A DNA stretch of 64,000 nucleotides, taken from PALSA-600 sp963842335 (GTDB taxonomy: Bacteria > Actinomycetota > Thermoleophilia > Gaiellales > Gaiellaceae). The notes beneath the pieces are model-generated. The model was given only the letters and a program-made list of their open reading frames with translations, was not told where the DNA came from and ran no database searches. The translations under genes were made by a program, and so were the position numbers. How positions within the stretch are numbered: the stretch's first letter is position 1; each line of letters begins with the position of its first letter. The DNA lies in contig CAWJGF010000006.1 of NCBI GenBank assembly GCA_963842335.1, positions 20,174 to 84,173 on the forward strand, read 5' to 3'. This document shows positions 34,837 to 43,508 of the stretch, piece by piece.

Positions 34837-36701
34837 CGCAGGGCCGCGCATCCGCGTTCGGCGAGCTCGACATCTGGCTCGCACGGGCGGGGCGCCACGA
34901 GGAGCTGTACGCGAAGCTCGGCGCGCACCTGGTCGAGGGTGGTGTGCGATTTGCGGTCTGGGCTCCGAACGCGAGCGGCGTGAGCGTCGTCGGCGACTTC
35001 AACGACTGGCTCGCCGGTGTCGATCGGCTCGAGCCGATCGACGAGAGCGGCATCTGGGAAGGAATCGTCGACGGTGCCGAGCGTGGCCAGCGCTACAAGT
35101 TCCAGGTCGCGGGGGCGGCCGTCGAGAAGGCCGACCCGATGGCGTTCGAGGCGGAGCTGCCGCCGAAGACGGCATCGGTCATCTCCGTGTCGACGCACGA
35201 ATGGACGGACGACGACTGGGTCGAGGCGCGTCGCGCACGCGAGCCGCTCGACGGCCCGCTCTCGATCTACGAGGTGCACGCACCATCATGGCGCGCAGGC
35301 CTGGGTTGGCGCGAGCTCGCGCAACAACTCGCCCCGTACGTGAAGGACCTCGGCTTCACCCACGTCGAGCTGTTGCCGGTGATGCACCACCCGTTCGCCG
35401 GCTCGTGGGGCTACCAGGTGACGGGGTTCTACGCGCCTGTCTCGACCATGGGCTCACCGGACGACCTGCGCTTCTTCGTCGATCACATGCACGCGAACGG
35501 GATCGGCGTGATCCTGGACTGGGTGCCGGCTCACTTCGCCACCGACGAATGGGCGTTGAGGCGCTTCGATGGCACTGCGCTCTACGAGCACGACGACCCA
35601 CGGCGAGGCGAGCACCCCGACTGGGGAACACTGATCTTCAACCTGGGACGCAGAGAGGTGCAGAACTTCCTGCTCGCGAACGCGCTGTACTGGCTGCGGG
35701 AGTTTCACGCCGACGGGCTGCGCGTCGATGCGGTCGCATCGATGCTCTACCTCGACTATTCGCGGCCGGCAGACGCGTGGGTGCCGAACGTATTCGGCGG
35801 TCGCGAGGATCTCGATGCGGTCGCGTTCCTGAAGGAGGTCAACGAGCTCGTGCACGCACGCGAGCCGGGCATCATCTCCGCGGCGGAGGAATCGACGGCG
35901 TGGCCCGGGGTGTCGAAGCCCACATACGTCGGTGGCCTTGGCTTCGGCTTCAAGTGGAACCTGGGCTGGATGAACGACACGCTGGCCTACTTCGAGCGCG
36001 ATCCGATTCACCGTCGTTTCCACCATCACGAGTTGACGTTCTCGCTCGTGTATGCGTGGAACGAGAATTTCATCCTTCCGCTCTCGCACGATGAGGTCGT
36101 GCACGGCAAGCGCTCGCTGCTCGGGAAGATGCCCGGCGATCGGTGGCAACAGCTCGCGAACCTACGCACGCTGTATGCGTACATGTGGGCGCACCCCGGC
36201 AAGAAGCTGCTCTTCATGGGTTGTGAGCTGGCGAGCCCGTTCGAGTGGTCGGCGTCGGATGAGTTGCCATGGTGGCTGCTCGAACATGCCGACCACAGCG
36301 GCATTCGCGATCTCGTCCGCGACCTCAACCGGATCTATGCAGCGGAGCCGGCGCTGTGGGAGCTCGATTTCTCGCACGAGGGGTTCCAGTGGATCGAGCC
36401 GAACGACTCTCTCAACAACGTGCTCGCCTTCATGCGCATCGCAAAGGCTCGCTCGAGGCGTTTGGCCTGCATCGTCAACCTCGCGCCGGTGCCGCGTGAG
36501 CGGTATCGCGTCGGGCTGCCGTCGGGCGGCGCGTGGGCCGAGTTGCTGAACACGGATTCGACCCACTACGGCGGCACGGGTGTTGGGAACATGGGCGTCG
36601 TGCAAGCCGAGGAGTACCCCTGGCACGACCTTCCGTTCTCGGCCGAGGTGACCCTGCCTCCCCTCGGTGCGCTGTGGCTGCGCCCGGCCGCAACCGTTTA
36701 G
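34833..36701 (+). CDS. glgB: 1,4-alpha-glucan branching enzyme
   Basis: A 622-residue GH13_9 enzyme that makes alpha-1,6 branches in glycogen. The N-terminal CBM48 has GGVRFAVWAPNASGVSVVGD. The core has SIYEVHAPSWRAG, WGYQVTGFYAPVSTMGSP, the nucleophile in ADGLRVDAVASMLYLDYSR, the acid/base in IISAAEESTAWPGV and the third Asp in LPLSHDEVVHGKRSLLGKM. It lacks the extra N-terminal domain of longer enzymes. GTG 34833 overlaps the mak stop by GTGA. Branching creates the new non-reducing ends that GlgE extends. Confidence 0.96.
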   Translation: MTQGRASAFGELDIWLARAGRHEELYAKLGAHLVEGGVRFAVWAPNASGVSVVGDFNDWLAGVDRLEPIDESGIWEGIVDGAERGQRYKFQVAGAAVEKADPMAFEAELPPKTASVISVSTHEWTDDDWVEARRAREPLDGPLSIYEVHAPSWRAGLGWRELAQQLAPYVKDLGFTHVELLPVMHHPFAGSWGYQVTGFYAPVSTMGSPDDLRFFVDHMHANGIGVILDWVPAHFATDEWALRRFDGTALYEHDDPRRGEHPDWGTLIFNLGRREVQNFLLANALYWLREFHADGLRVDAVASMLYLDYSRPADAWVPNVFGGREDLDAVAFLKEVNELVHAREPGIISAAEESTAWPGVSKPTYVGGLGFGFKWNLGWMNDTLAYFERDPIHRRFHHHELTFSLVYAWNENFILPLSHDEVVHGKRSLLGKMPGDRWQQLANLRTLYAYMWAHPGKKLLFMGCELASPFEWSASDELPWWLLEHADHSGIRDLVRDLNRIYAAEPALWELDFSHEGFQWIEPNDSLNNVLAFMRIAKARSRRLACIVNLAPVPRERYRVGLPSGGAWAELLNTDSTHYGGTGVGNMGVVQAEEYPWHDLPFSAEVTLPPLGALWLRPAATV

Positions 36702-36708
36702 CCGCGAG

Positions 36709-38205
36709 ATGGCGAACCAGGCATGGCAGCGGTCCCTCGGGGCCATTCCGCTCGCAGGGAACAAGGTCGAGTTCAGTGTCTGGGCGCCGTCCGCGGCGAA
36801 GGTGGCCGTTCGCGTCGGCGGCGTCGAGGTCGAACTCGACTCGATCGACGGCGAGGTCTTCGCGGGCGAGGTCGCCGCACAGATAGGCGACGACTACCTC
36901 TACGTCCTTGACGGGCACGATGCGTTGCCCGATCCTTGCTCGCGGTCGCAGCCCGGCGGCCTTCTCGGGCCGTCCCGCGTCGTCGACACGGCGAGCTTCG
37001 AGATCTCACCGGGGCCGGTGCTTCGACTCGACGAGCTCGTGCTCTACGAGCTGCACGTGGGGACGTTCACCCGTGCCGGAACGTTCGACTCGGCGATTCC
37101 GCGCCTCGCCGCCCTACGCCAGCTCGGCGTGACGGCGATCGAGCTGATGCCCGTCGCGACATTCCCCGGCGAGCGCGGTTGGGGGTACGACGGCGTCTAC
37201 ATCAGCGCGCCGCATCGCGCGTATGGCGGACCGGCCGGCCTTGCGCGGTTGGTCGACGCAGCGCACAGGGAAGGTCTCGGAGTGATCCTCGACGTCGTCT
37301 ACAACCACATCGGGCCTGGCTCGCAGGCGATCGGGCGGTTCGGGCCGTACTTCACCGACGCTCACGAGACCGCCTGGGGGGCGGCGATCGATTACTCGCA
37401 GCACGGCGTGCGCGAATGGGCGATCGGCAATGCGCTCCTCTGGACGCGCGAATTCTCGATCGACGGCTTACGGATCGACGCGGTGCACACCATGTTCGAT
37501 GATTCGCGGATCCACGTTCTCCGTGAGTTGCGCGATCGTGTGTCCGGGCTCGTGATCAGCGAGATGGGACTCGATGACTTTCGCCCACTCGAGGAGTGGG
37601 GACACGACGCGATGTGGCTCGACAACGTCCACCACGAGCTGCATGTGCTTCTGACCGGCGAGCGCGACGGCTACTACGCGAGGTTCGGTTCGCTCGACGG
37701 TCTCATACACGAGTTGTCGCGCCCGTGCCCCGAGCGGCTGGTCGTCTGCGCGCAGAACCACGATCAGATCGGCAACCGCGCGCTGGGTGACCGGTTGCCC
37801 CCGGATGCGCACCGCGTAGCCTTGGCCGTCGTGCTCTTTTCCCTCTCGACACCACTCCTCTTCATGGGCGAGGAATCCAACGAGTCGCGGCCGTTCCAGT
37901 ACTTCACGGATCACGTCGATCCGTTCATCGCCGACGCGACTCGCGCCGGGCGCAAGCGGGAATTCGCAGCCTTTACGTCGTTTTCGGGAACGGCGATCCC
38001 CGACCCTCAATCCGCCGAGACGTTCGAGGCATCGAAGCTCACCGGCGGTCCCGTCGATTCGCTCTACGCCGAGCTGATCGCGCTGCGGCGCCATCTTCCG
38101 CGCGAGCTGAGCCTCTCGGCCGACGGCGCGCGACTGACGATGCGCCGCGGAGGTGTCGAGCTCGTCGCCGACTTCGCACGGCACACTTTGGAGCTCCGCC
38201 GATGA
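36709..38205 (+). CDS. treZ: Malto-oligosyltrehalose trehalohydrolase
   Basis: A 498-residue GH13_10 enzyme that releases trehalose from the end made by TreY. It has an N-terminal CBM48-like part (NKVEFSVWAPSAAKVAVRVG), the block LYELHVGTFTRAGTFDSAIP, WGYDGVYISAPHRAYGGP, and catalytic residues in IDGLRIDAVHTMFDD, LVISEMGLDDFRPLEEW and CAQNHDQIGNRALGDRL. It is somewhat shorter than the ~580-residue enzymes. The start follows the glgB stop by 7 bp. Codon 254 (37468-37470) is TTA, a rare Leu codon here, read by the tRNA-Leu(UAA) encoded in this same window. Confidence 0.95.
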   Translation: MANQAWQRSLGAIPLAGNKVEFSVWAPSAAKVAVRVGGVEVELDSIDGEVFAGEVAAQIGDDYLYVLDGHDALPDPCSRSQPGGLLGPSRVVDTASFEISPGPVLRLDELVLYELHVGTFTRAGTFDSAIPRLAALRQLGVTAIELMPVATFPGERGWGYDGVYISAPHRAYGGPAGLARLVDAAHREGLGVILDVVYNHIGPGSQAIGRFGPYFTDAHETAWGAAIDYSQHGVREWAIGNALLWTREFSIDGLRIDAVHTMFDDSRIHVLRELRDRVSGLVISEMGLDDFRPLEEWGHDAMWLDNVHHELHVLLTGERDGYYARFGSLDGLIHELSRPCPERLVVCAQNHDQIGNRALGDRLPPDAHRVALAVVLFSLSTPLLFMGEESNESRPFQYFTDHVDPFIADATRAGRKREFAAFTSFSGTAIPDPQSAETFEASKLTGGPVDSLYAELIALRRHLPRELSLSADGARLTMRRGGVELVADFARHTLELRR

Positions 38206-40295
38206 GCCGCGCGGTGTGGCCGGGCGAGGCGTTCCCCCTCGGGCCGGTGTGGGACGGCCAGGGGACGAACTTCTCGGTGTTCTCCGAGAACGCGGAGCGA
38301 ATGGAGCTCTGTCTCTTCGACGAGAACGACGTCGAGGAGCGGATCGAGCTGCGCGAGCGTGCCGCCTTCAACTGGCACTGCTACCTGCCCGGCGTCGGCC
38401 CCGGCCAGCGCTACGGGTTTCGCGCTCATGGTGCATACGACCCGAAGACCGGCAAGCGGTTCAACGCCGCCAAGCTCCTGATCGACCCGTACGCGAAGGC
38501 GATCGACGGCGCGATCGACTGGGAGGTCGCGAACGTTCTGCCGTACGTGCCGACAGGCGGAGACGACGACGATCTGACGATCGACGAGACCGATTCCGCG
38601 CCGGCGGTCCCCAAATCGGTCGTCGTCGACCCCGCGTTCGACTGGGAGGACGACGAGTGGGTCCGGCCGCGCATCCCGTGGAACCAGACCGTCATCTACG
38701 AGGTCCATGTGAAGGGATTCACGAAGACGCGAGGAGATGTGCGTGACGACCTGCGCGGCAGCTACGCGGGACTCGCGAGCGAGAGTGCGATCACGTACCT
38801 GAGGGAGCTCGGCGTCACCGCCGTCGAAGTGCTCCCAGTGCACCACATCGCCGACGAGGGCTTCTTGCACGAACGAGGCCTGACGAACTACTGGGGCTAC
38901 TCGACGATCGGCTATTTCGCCCCGCACTCGCTCTACTCGGCGACCGGCGACCAGGTGCGGGAGTTCAAGGGGATGGTCAAGGCGCTTCACCGGGCCGGGA
39001 TGGAGGTGATCCTCGACGTGGTCTACAACCACACGGCCGAGGGCAACCACCTCGGACCGATGCTCAGCCTCAAGGGAGTCGACAACGAGAGCTACTACCG
39101 GCTCGTCCCCGACGACCCGCGCCACTACATGGACTACACCGGAACCGGCAACACCCTCAACCCGGTTCACCCGACTGTGCTGCGGCTGATCATGGACTCG
39201 CTGCGCTACTTCGTCACCGAGTGTCATGTCGACGGCTTCCGGTTCGACCTCGCGTCGGCGCTCGCGCGCGAGTTCTACGAGGTCGACCGGCTCTCCGCGT
39301 TCTTCGACATCATCCACCAGGATCCCGTTCTCTCCCAGGTGAAGCTCATCGCCGAGCCCTGGGACGTCGGGCCAGGCGGTTACCAGGTCGGGAACTTCCC
39401 GATCCTCTGGTCGGAGTGGAACGGAATCTACCGAGACACGATGCGCGACTTCTGGCTCGGCCGGTCGTCCCTGGCCGAGTTCGCCTCGCGCTTCGGCGGG
39501 TCATCCGATCTCTACCAGACCGATGGCAGGCGTCCGTTCGCATCGATCAACTTCATCACCGCCCACGATGGATTCACACTGCGCGATCTCGTCTCGTACA
39601 ACGAGAAGCACAACGAGGCGAACGGTGAGGACAACCGCGACGGCACCAACGACAACCGCTCGTGGAACTGTGGTGTCGAAGGCCCCACGGACGACGAACA
39701 GATTCTGGCGCTACGGGCACGCCAGCAGCGCAACTTTCTCGCCACCCTCCTGCTTTCGCAGGGTGTTCCGATGCTGCTCGGCGGTGACGAGATCGGGCGG
39801 ACGCAGCGGGGCAGCAACAACGCATGGTGTCAGGACAACGAGATCTCGTGGTTCGACTGGGACTCGTGCGACGAGGAGCTGCTCGCATTCGTACGACAGC
39901 TGATCGAGTTGCGGCGCAACCACCCGGTGTTCCGGCGGACGAAGTTCTTCGAGGGCAAGGGCGAGCAGTTGCCCGACGTCTGGTGGATGCGACCTGACGG
40001 CCGTCGGATGACCCGTCGAGACTGGGACAACAGCGAGTCGCGCGGCATCGGCGTCTTCCTGAACGGCGACGAGCTGAACACCCAGACTGAGACCGGGGAG
40101 GAGGTGCGAGACGAGACGTTCCTGATGCTGTTCAACGCGCACTTCGAAGACGTTTCTTTCCGCCTGCCAGCTCGACGCTTCGGCACGTCGTGGGACCTGA
40201 TCCTCGCCACAGGCCGTTGCGAATGCGACCGGTACGTCCCGGGTGGCGACGTCCATGTCGAGGCGCGCTCGATCGCCGTCTTCAGGCGTGCGTGA
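38202..40295 (+). CDS. glgX: Glycogen debranching enzyme (isoamylase type)
   Basis: A 697-residue GH13_11 enzyme (GlgX/TreX) that hydrolyses alpha-1,6 branches. The CBM48 start reads WDGQGTNFSVFSENAERMEL. Catalytic residues lie in CHVDGFRFDLASALAREF, VKLIAEPWDVGPGGYQVGNF and INFITAHDGFTLRDLVSYNE, followed by the typical KHNEANGEDNRDGTNDN block. ATG 38202 overlaps the treZ stop by ATGA, and its own stop overlaps the treY start by 8 nt. In a TreX-TreY-TreZ set it supplies linear maltodextrins to TreY. Confidence 0.96.
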   Translation: MSRAVWPGEAFPLGPVWDGQGTNFSVFSENAERMELCLFDENDVEERIELRERAAFNWHCYLPGVGPGQRYGFRAHGAYDPKTGKRFNAAKLLIDPYAKAIDGAIDWEVANVLPYVPTGGDDDDLTIDETDSAPAVPKSVVVDPAFDWEDDEWVRPRIPWNQTVIYEVHVKGFTKTRGDVRDDLRGSYAGLASESAITYLRELGVTAVEVLPVHHIADEGFLHERGLTNYWGYSTIGYFAPHSLYSATGDQVREFKGMVKALHRAGMEVILDVVYNHTAEGNHLGPMLSLKGVDNESYYRLVPDDPRHYMDYTGTGNTLNPVHPTVLRLIMDSLRYFVTECHVDGFRFDLASALAREFYEVDRLSAFFDIIHQDPVLSQVKLIAEPWDVGPGGYQVGNFPILWSEWNGIYRDTMRDFWLGRSSLAEFASRFGGSSDLYQTDGRRPFASINFITAHDGFTLRDLVSYNEKHNEANGEDNRDGTNDNRSWNCGVEGPTDDEQILALRARQQRNFLATLLLSQGVPMLLGGDEIGRTQRGSNNAWCQDNEISWFDWDSCDEELLAFVRQLIELRRNHPVFRRTKFFEGKGEQLPDVWWMRPDGRRMTRRDWDNSESRGIGVFLNGDELNTQTETGEEVRDETFLMLFNAHFEDVSFRLPARRFGTSWDLILATGRCECDRYVPGGDVHVEARSIAVFRRA

Positions 40296-42207
40296 TCTCC
40301 GGGCCACCTACCGACTGCAGCTGACGCCGGAGTTCGGCTTCGCGCAGGCACGCGAGCTCGTCCCGTATCTGCGCGATCTCGGCGTGACGCATCTTTACCT
40401 CTCACCGTCGCTTCAGGCGCGCGAAGGCTCGACGCACGGCTACGACGTCGTCGACCCGCGCCACATCTCGCCGGCTCTCGGTGGTGAGGCCGAGTTCCGC
40501 GAGCTCGCCGGCGGCGAGCTCGGTGTCATCCTCGACATCGTCCCGAACCACATGGCGGCGGTCGACGAGAGCCCGTTCTGGCGCGATCCCGAGTTGCGGA
40601 AGATGTTCTTCGACGTCGACCTGCGAACGGGGTTCCATCGGCGCTTCTTCGACGTCGGGGAGCTGGGTGGGCTGAAGCAAGAGGACTGGGAGGTGTTCTG
40701 GGCCACCCACGCGAAGGTGATCGAGCTCGTGCTCGCGGGACTTGTCGACGGCGTGCGCGTCGACCATCCCGACGGCCTCGCGGATCCCGCGCAGTATTTC
40801 GAGCGCCTGCGTGAGGCGGGCATCGAGCATGTGTGGGCCGAGAAGATCGTCGAGCCCGGTGAGGAGGTGCGCGACTGGCCGATCGAGGGGACGACGGGCT
40901 ACGAGTTCCTCAACGAGGTGATGGGGCTTTTCGTCGACTCCGCGGCCGAGACCACGTTCACCGCTCTCTACGAGCAAGTGACCGGCGACACGCGCCGCTT
41001 CGAGGACATCGCCGCCCTCGCGAAGCTGGAAGTCGCCGTCAACATCTTCGAGCCGGAGCTGCGGCGACTGCACGAGGAGGCTGCAGTCGACGGCTTGCCG
41101 GCCGCGCTCGCGTCGTTCCAGGTGTACCGCACCTACATCCAACCGCACGCCGGCGTGATCGACGACGACGACCGCGACGAGATCGGGCGGGCCGGCGTCC
41201 CGGAGGAGCTGCGGCGGATCCTCTTGCTGCAGGAGGCGGGTCATGAGGAGTTCGTGGTGCGTTTCCAGCAGACGACCGGCCCGGTGATGGCGAAGGGCGT
41301 CGAGGACACCGCGTTCTACCGTTACTTTCGGCTCGCTGCGTTGAACGAGGTCGGCGGCAACCCGGGTCGTTTTGGGCTTCCCGTCTCCGAGTTCCATGAC
41401 GGGAACACGAAGCGTGCGGTGCGCTTCCCGGGACAGCTGCTGACCACGTACACCCACGACACGAAACGCTCGCCCGACGTGCGTTCGCGGTTGGTTGCGC
41501 TGACGTGGCTCGCTGACGAGTGGGCGGCTCGGGTGCGCGCGTGGCGTGCTGAGCTCGGCGGCCTCGACGACGCGCGCGAGGAGCTGCTCGTCTATCAGAC
41601 TCTCGTCGGTGCGCTCCCGATCTCGCGCGAACGCCTCGACGCTTACCTCGAGAAGGCGCTGCGCGAGGGGAAAGTGACGACGAACTGGCTCACGCCGAAT
41701 CTCGAGCACGAGGCCCGGGTGAAGGAGTACGCCGCGCGCGCCGCCGAGTTGATTGCACGCGATCCGTTTCTTGACCGCGTGCGCGAGGTGGGACGGCGGA
41801 TCGCGCTCGGTCAGTTGCTCCTGAAGCTCACCGCGCCGGGCGTGCCGGACATCTATCAAGGTGATGAGCTCGAGGATCTCTCGCTCGTCGATCCGGACAA
41901 CCGGCGGCCGGTCGACTGGGCTGCACGCCGCGCCGCGCTGGCGGGCCTGCTGGCGGGAGCGGCGCCGAGCGCAGAGACGGAGAAGCTCTTCGTGACCTGG
42001 AGGACGCTTGCGCTCCGCGCCGAGCGCCCCGCCGCCTTCGCCGGTTCGTATGAGGCCCTCGATTTCGGGGCTGGGGTGTGCGCGTACACGCGCGGCGGCG
42101 AGGTGCTGGTCACCGTCGCGGTGCATCCCGACGCACGCGTCCGCGTGCCCGACGGCTGGCGCGACGTGCTCGGGCTCGCCGGGTTCGCCTTGTGCGTTCG
42201 CAGTTAG
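40288..42207 (+). CDS. treY: Malto-oligosyltrehalose synthase
   Basis: A 639-residue GH13_26 enzyme that turns the reducing end of a maltodextrin into an alpha-1,1 trehalose unit. It begins LRATYRLQLTPEFGFAQARE then VPYLRDLGVTHLYLSPSLQA, the hallmark start. Catalytic residues are in VDGVRVDHPDGLADPAQYF, HVWAEKIVEPGEEV and TTYTHDTKRSPDVRSRLVAL. It is shorter than the usual 720-800 residues. GTG 40288 lies inside the glgX end and the family similarity starts right there. It is the last gene of the cluster and overlaps the tail of a convergent DivIVA-like gene by 4 bp. Confidence 0.94.
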   Translation: MRDLRATYRLQLTPEFGFAQARELVPYLRDLGVTHLYLSPSLQAREGSTHGYDVVDPRHISPALGGEAEFRELAGGELGVILDIVPNHMAAVDESPFWRDPELRKMFFDVDLRTGFHRRFFDVGELGGLKQEDWEVFWATHAKVIELVLAGLVDGVRVDHPDGLADPAQYFERLREAGIEHVWAEKIVEPGEEVRDWPIEGTTGYEFLNEVMGLFVDSAAETTFTALYEQVTGDTRRFEDIAALAKLEVAVNIFEPELRRLHEEAAVDGLPAALASFQVYRTYIQPHAGVIDDDDRDEIGRAGVPEELRRILLLQEAGHEEFVVRFQQTTGPVMAKGVEDTAFYRYFRLAALNEVGGNPGRFGLPVSEFHDGNTKRAVRFPGQLLTTYTHDTKRSPDVRSRLVALTWLADEWAARVRAWRAELGGLDDAREELLVYQTLVGALPISRERLDAYLEKALREGKVTTNWLTPNLEHEARVKEYAARAAELIARDPFLDRVREVGRRIALGQLLLKLTAPGVPDIYQGDELEDLSLVDPDNRRPVDWAARRAALAGLLAGAAPSAETEKLFVTWRTLALRAERPAAFAGSYEALDFGAGVCAYTRGGEVLVTVAVHPDARVRVPDGWRDVLGLAGFALCVRS

Positions 42208-42803
42208 GGGTCTTGAGGTGCCTGAGACTGAGCCCAGCGCGCGAGCTGGTCCTCGGGCTGGAGGTCGATCGCCGTCGCCGGAGCCGAGGCGAGTCGCGCC
42301 ATCGCCGCGGCCAGATCCGCACTCAAGCCCTGCATCGCGTGTGTGAGCGTGGTCCGCAAGCCGAACAGGGCCTCGACCTGACCCTGAAGCTCGCCGACCT
42401 GTCGTAAGCCCTCGGTCTTCAGCGACGCGACGACGTCCTCGGCGTCGCGCACCAGTTGCTCCGCACGGTGGCGGGACTCACGGTCGATCTGCTCGCGGCG
42501 CTCCTGGATGTCGTTGAGTGACCGCGCGAGCGTCTGTTCCCGCTCGCGCCCCGCCTCGATGCGGGCCTGGAGCTCGGCGACCTCCAGCTGCAGTGCGTTC
42601 ACGCGCTGCGTGGCGGCGTGGAGCTCGAGCTCGAGCCTGCTCACGATCAGTTGGTCGTGTGCGAGCGCGGCCTCGACGTCGCCGCGCCTGAAGCCCCCGA
42701 ACCGGGTGCGGCGCAGAGCGTGCTCGCTCGCCATGGCCGGACTGTACTGCGCGATGTGGATGGCTTCCGGCGGGGCGGCCTGTGCCGGCTCAGGTCCGCG
42801 CAC
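42204..42803 (-). CDS. DivIVA-like protein, distal part of a frameshifted gene
   Basis: This frame encodes about 199 residues with a DivIVA-like start in its middle, HALRRTRFGGFRRGDVEAAL, followed by a long coiled coil (LHAATQRVNALQLEVAELQA, LNDIQERREQIDRESRHRAE). GTG 42803 is only the first possible start codon. Upstream of it the same frame stays open through an acidic Val-Glu-Pro linker (VESAVEPFVEPVVEPV) to a GCA repeat at about 42900-42917, where it lines up with the end of the coding part in the other frame. I therefore read 42204-43108 as one gene broken by a frameshift. A role in polar growth or septum placement is inferred from the DivIVA resemblance. Confidence 0.7.
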   Translation of the reverse strand: MRGPEPAQAAPPEAIHIAQYSPAMASEHALRRTRFGGFRRGDVEAALAHDQLIVSRLELELHAATQRVNALQLEVAELQARIEAGREREQTLARSLNDIQERREQIDRESRHRAEQLVRDAEDVVASLKTEGLRQVGELQGQVEALFGLRTTLTHAMQGLSADLAAAMARLASAPATAIDLQPEDQLARWAQSQAPQDP

Positions 42804-43108
42804 CGGTTCGACAACTGGTTCGACGAACGGCTCGACGGCGGACTCGACGGTTTCGCCGGGCTCCGCCTCGGGGACAGCATCGGTAACGGCTTGTGCTGTG
42901 CTGCTGCTGCTGCTGCGCCGGTCTCCGCACGGTGGCGCTCGACCTCCGAGAGCCGCACCGTCAGGCGCTCGGTCTCGTCACGCAGATGGGTCACCTTGAA
43001 CCTGAGCTCGGCCAGGAGTACCTCGACGTCGCCGACGCGATAGCCCGCGAGCCAGGCGCGTCGCAGCTTTTGGCTGGGCGGGTTCGAAGTGGGGATTGGT
43101 TCGTCCAT
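42647..43108 (-). pseudogene. DivIVA-like protein, proximal part, frameshifted near 42905
   Basis: ATG 43108 starts MDEPIPTSNPPSQKLRRAWL then AGYRVGDVEVLLAELRFKVT, a DivIVA/Wag31-type N-terminal motif with a Gly-Tyr and GDVE core, followed by coiled coil (LRDETERLTVRLSEVERHRA). After an Ala run encoded by repeated GCA the frame becomes Pro/Arg/Ser-rich with no coiled coil, so the meaningful part ends near 42905. The other frame continues the protein with an acidic linker and a second DivIVA-like module. Sequencing error, a true mutation or programmed frameshifting could each explain this. Confidence 0.65.
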
Positions 43109-43207
43109 TGGAAGGCGCCTAGGTAAAGGATACGAGGGCGGTCGGTCGCCCCAAGGCCGCACGTGCCGGGCGGAGACGCGCCTGTGGATCGTGTGGCAGT
43201 TCTGTAA

Positions 43208-43427
43208 CCCTCGTTTGGCGAGGGGACGTAGCCCTGAGGCCTGTCGGCGTGGGTCGATGGAGGGTCGACCAGTAGTCGGAGACCGCAAGTTGTGATCTCG
43301 GTACCCTCTTGCGACCTGTGCTCTCCCGTGACGGGAAGAGCCGACGTACTGGCTGCGCGCATCTCGGGCGTGGCCAGGAGAAGTGGGGGCCGAGGTGCCG
43401 CAGCTTCGGCCCCCACTTAATCTTTTT
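43208..43427 (+). ncRNA. Structured leader or small RNA upstream of the glutamate dehydrogenase gene
   Basis: The 400-bp gap 43109-43508 has no protein gene but shows a chain of local hairpins in the plus direction. They are CCCTCG/CGAGGG (43208-43224), GGTCGA/TCGACC (43252-43270), CGCAAG/CTTGCG (43284-43313), CTCTCCCG/CGGGAAGAG (about 43321-43340) and CTGGC/GCCAG (about 43349-43377). They end in a very strong terminator at 43381-43427. This fits either a stand-alone small RNA or an attenuator/riboswitch leader, since the next gene starts 81 bp further on. I could not match it to a known class such as the glutamine riboswitch, 6S or SRP RNA. Confidence 0.4.
43381..43427 (+). terminator. Strong intrinsic terminator or attenuator before gdhA
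   Basis: AAGTGGGGGCCGA (43381-43393) pairs perfectly with TCGGCCCCCACTT (43406-43418), a 13-bp stem with a 12-nt loop, followed by AATCTTTTT. The T-run is on the plus strand, so it stops transcripts heading toward the glutamate dehydrogenase gene. No plus-strand protein gene precedes it. Confidence 0.8.
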
Positions 43428-43508
43428 CGGAGCGTTCGGTTGCCCCGGTTGCCTCGCGGCCTCACCCGAGGCGCATCGCCGATCGACTTTTCCATTACCC
43501 TCCCGGCC

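Noticed and set aside
43208..43380. 6S RNA, RNase P RNA, SRP RNA or a glutamine riboswitch as the identity of the structured leader
   Set aside because: None of the hallmark sequences of these classes could be found by eye, so only a generic structured RNA is claimed.
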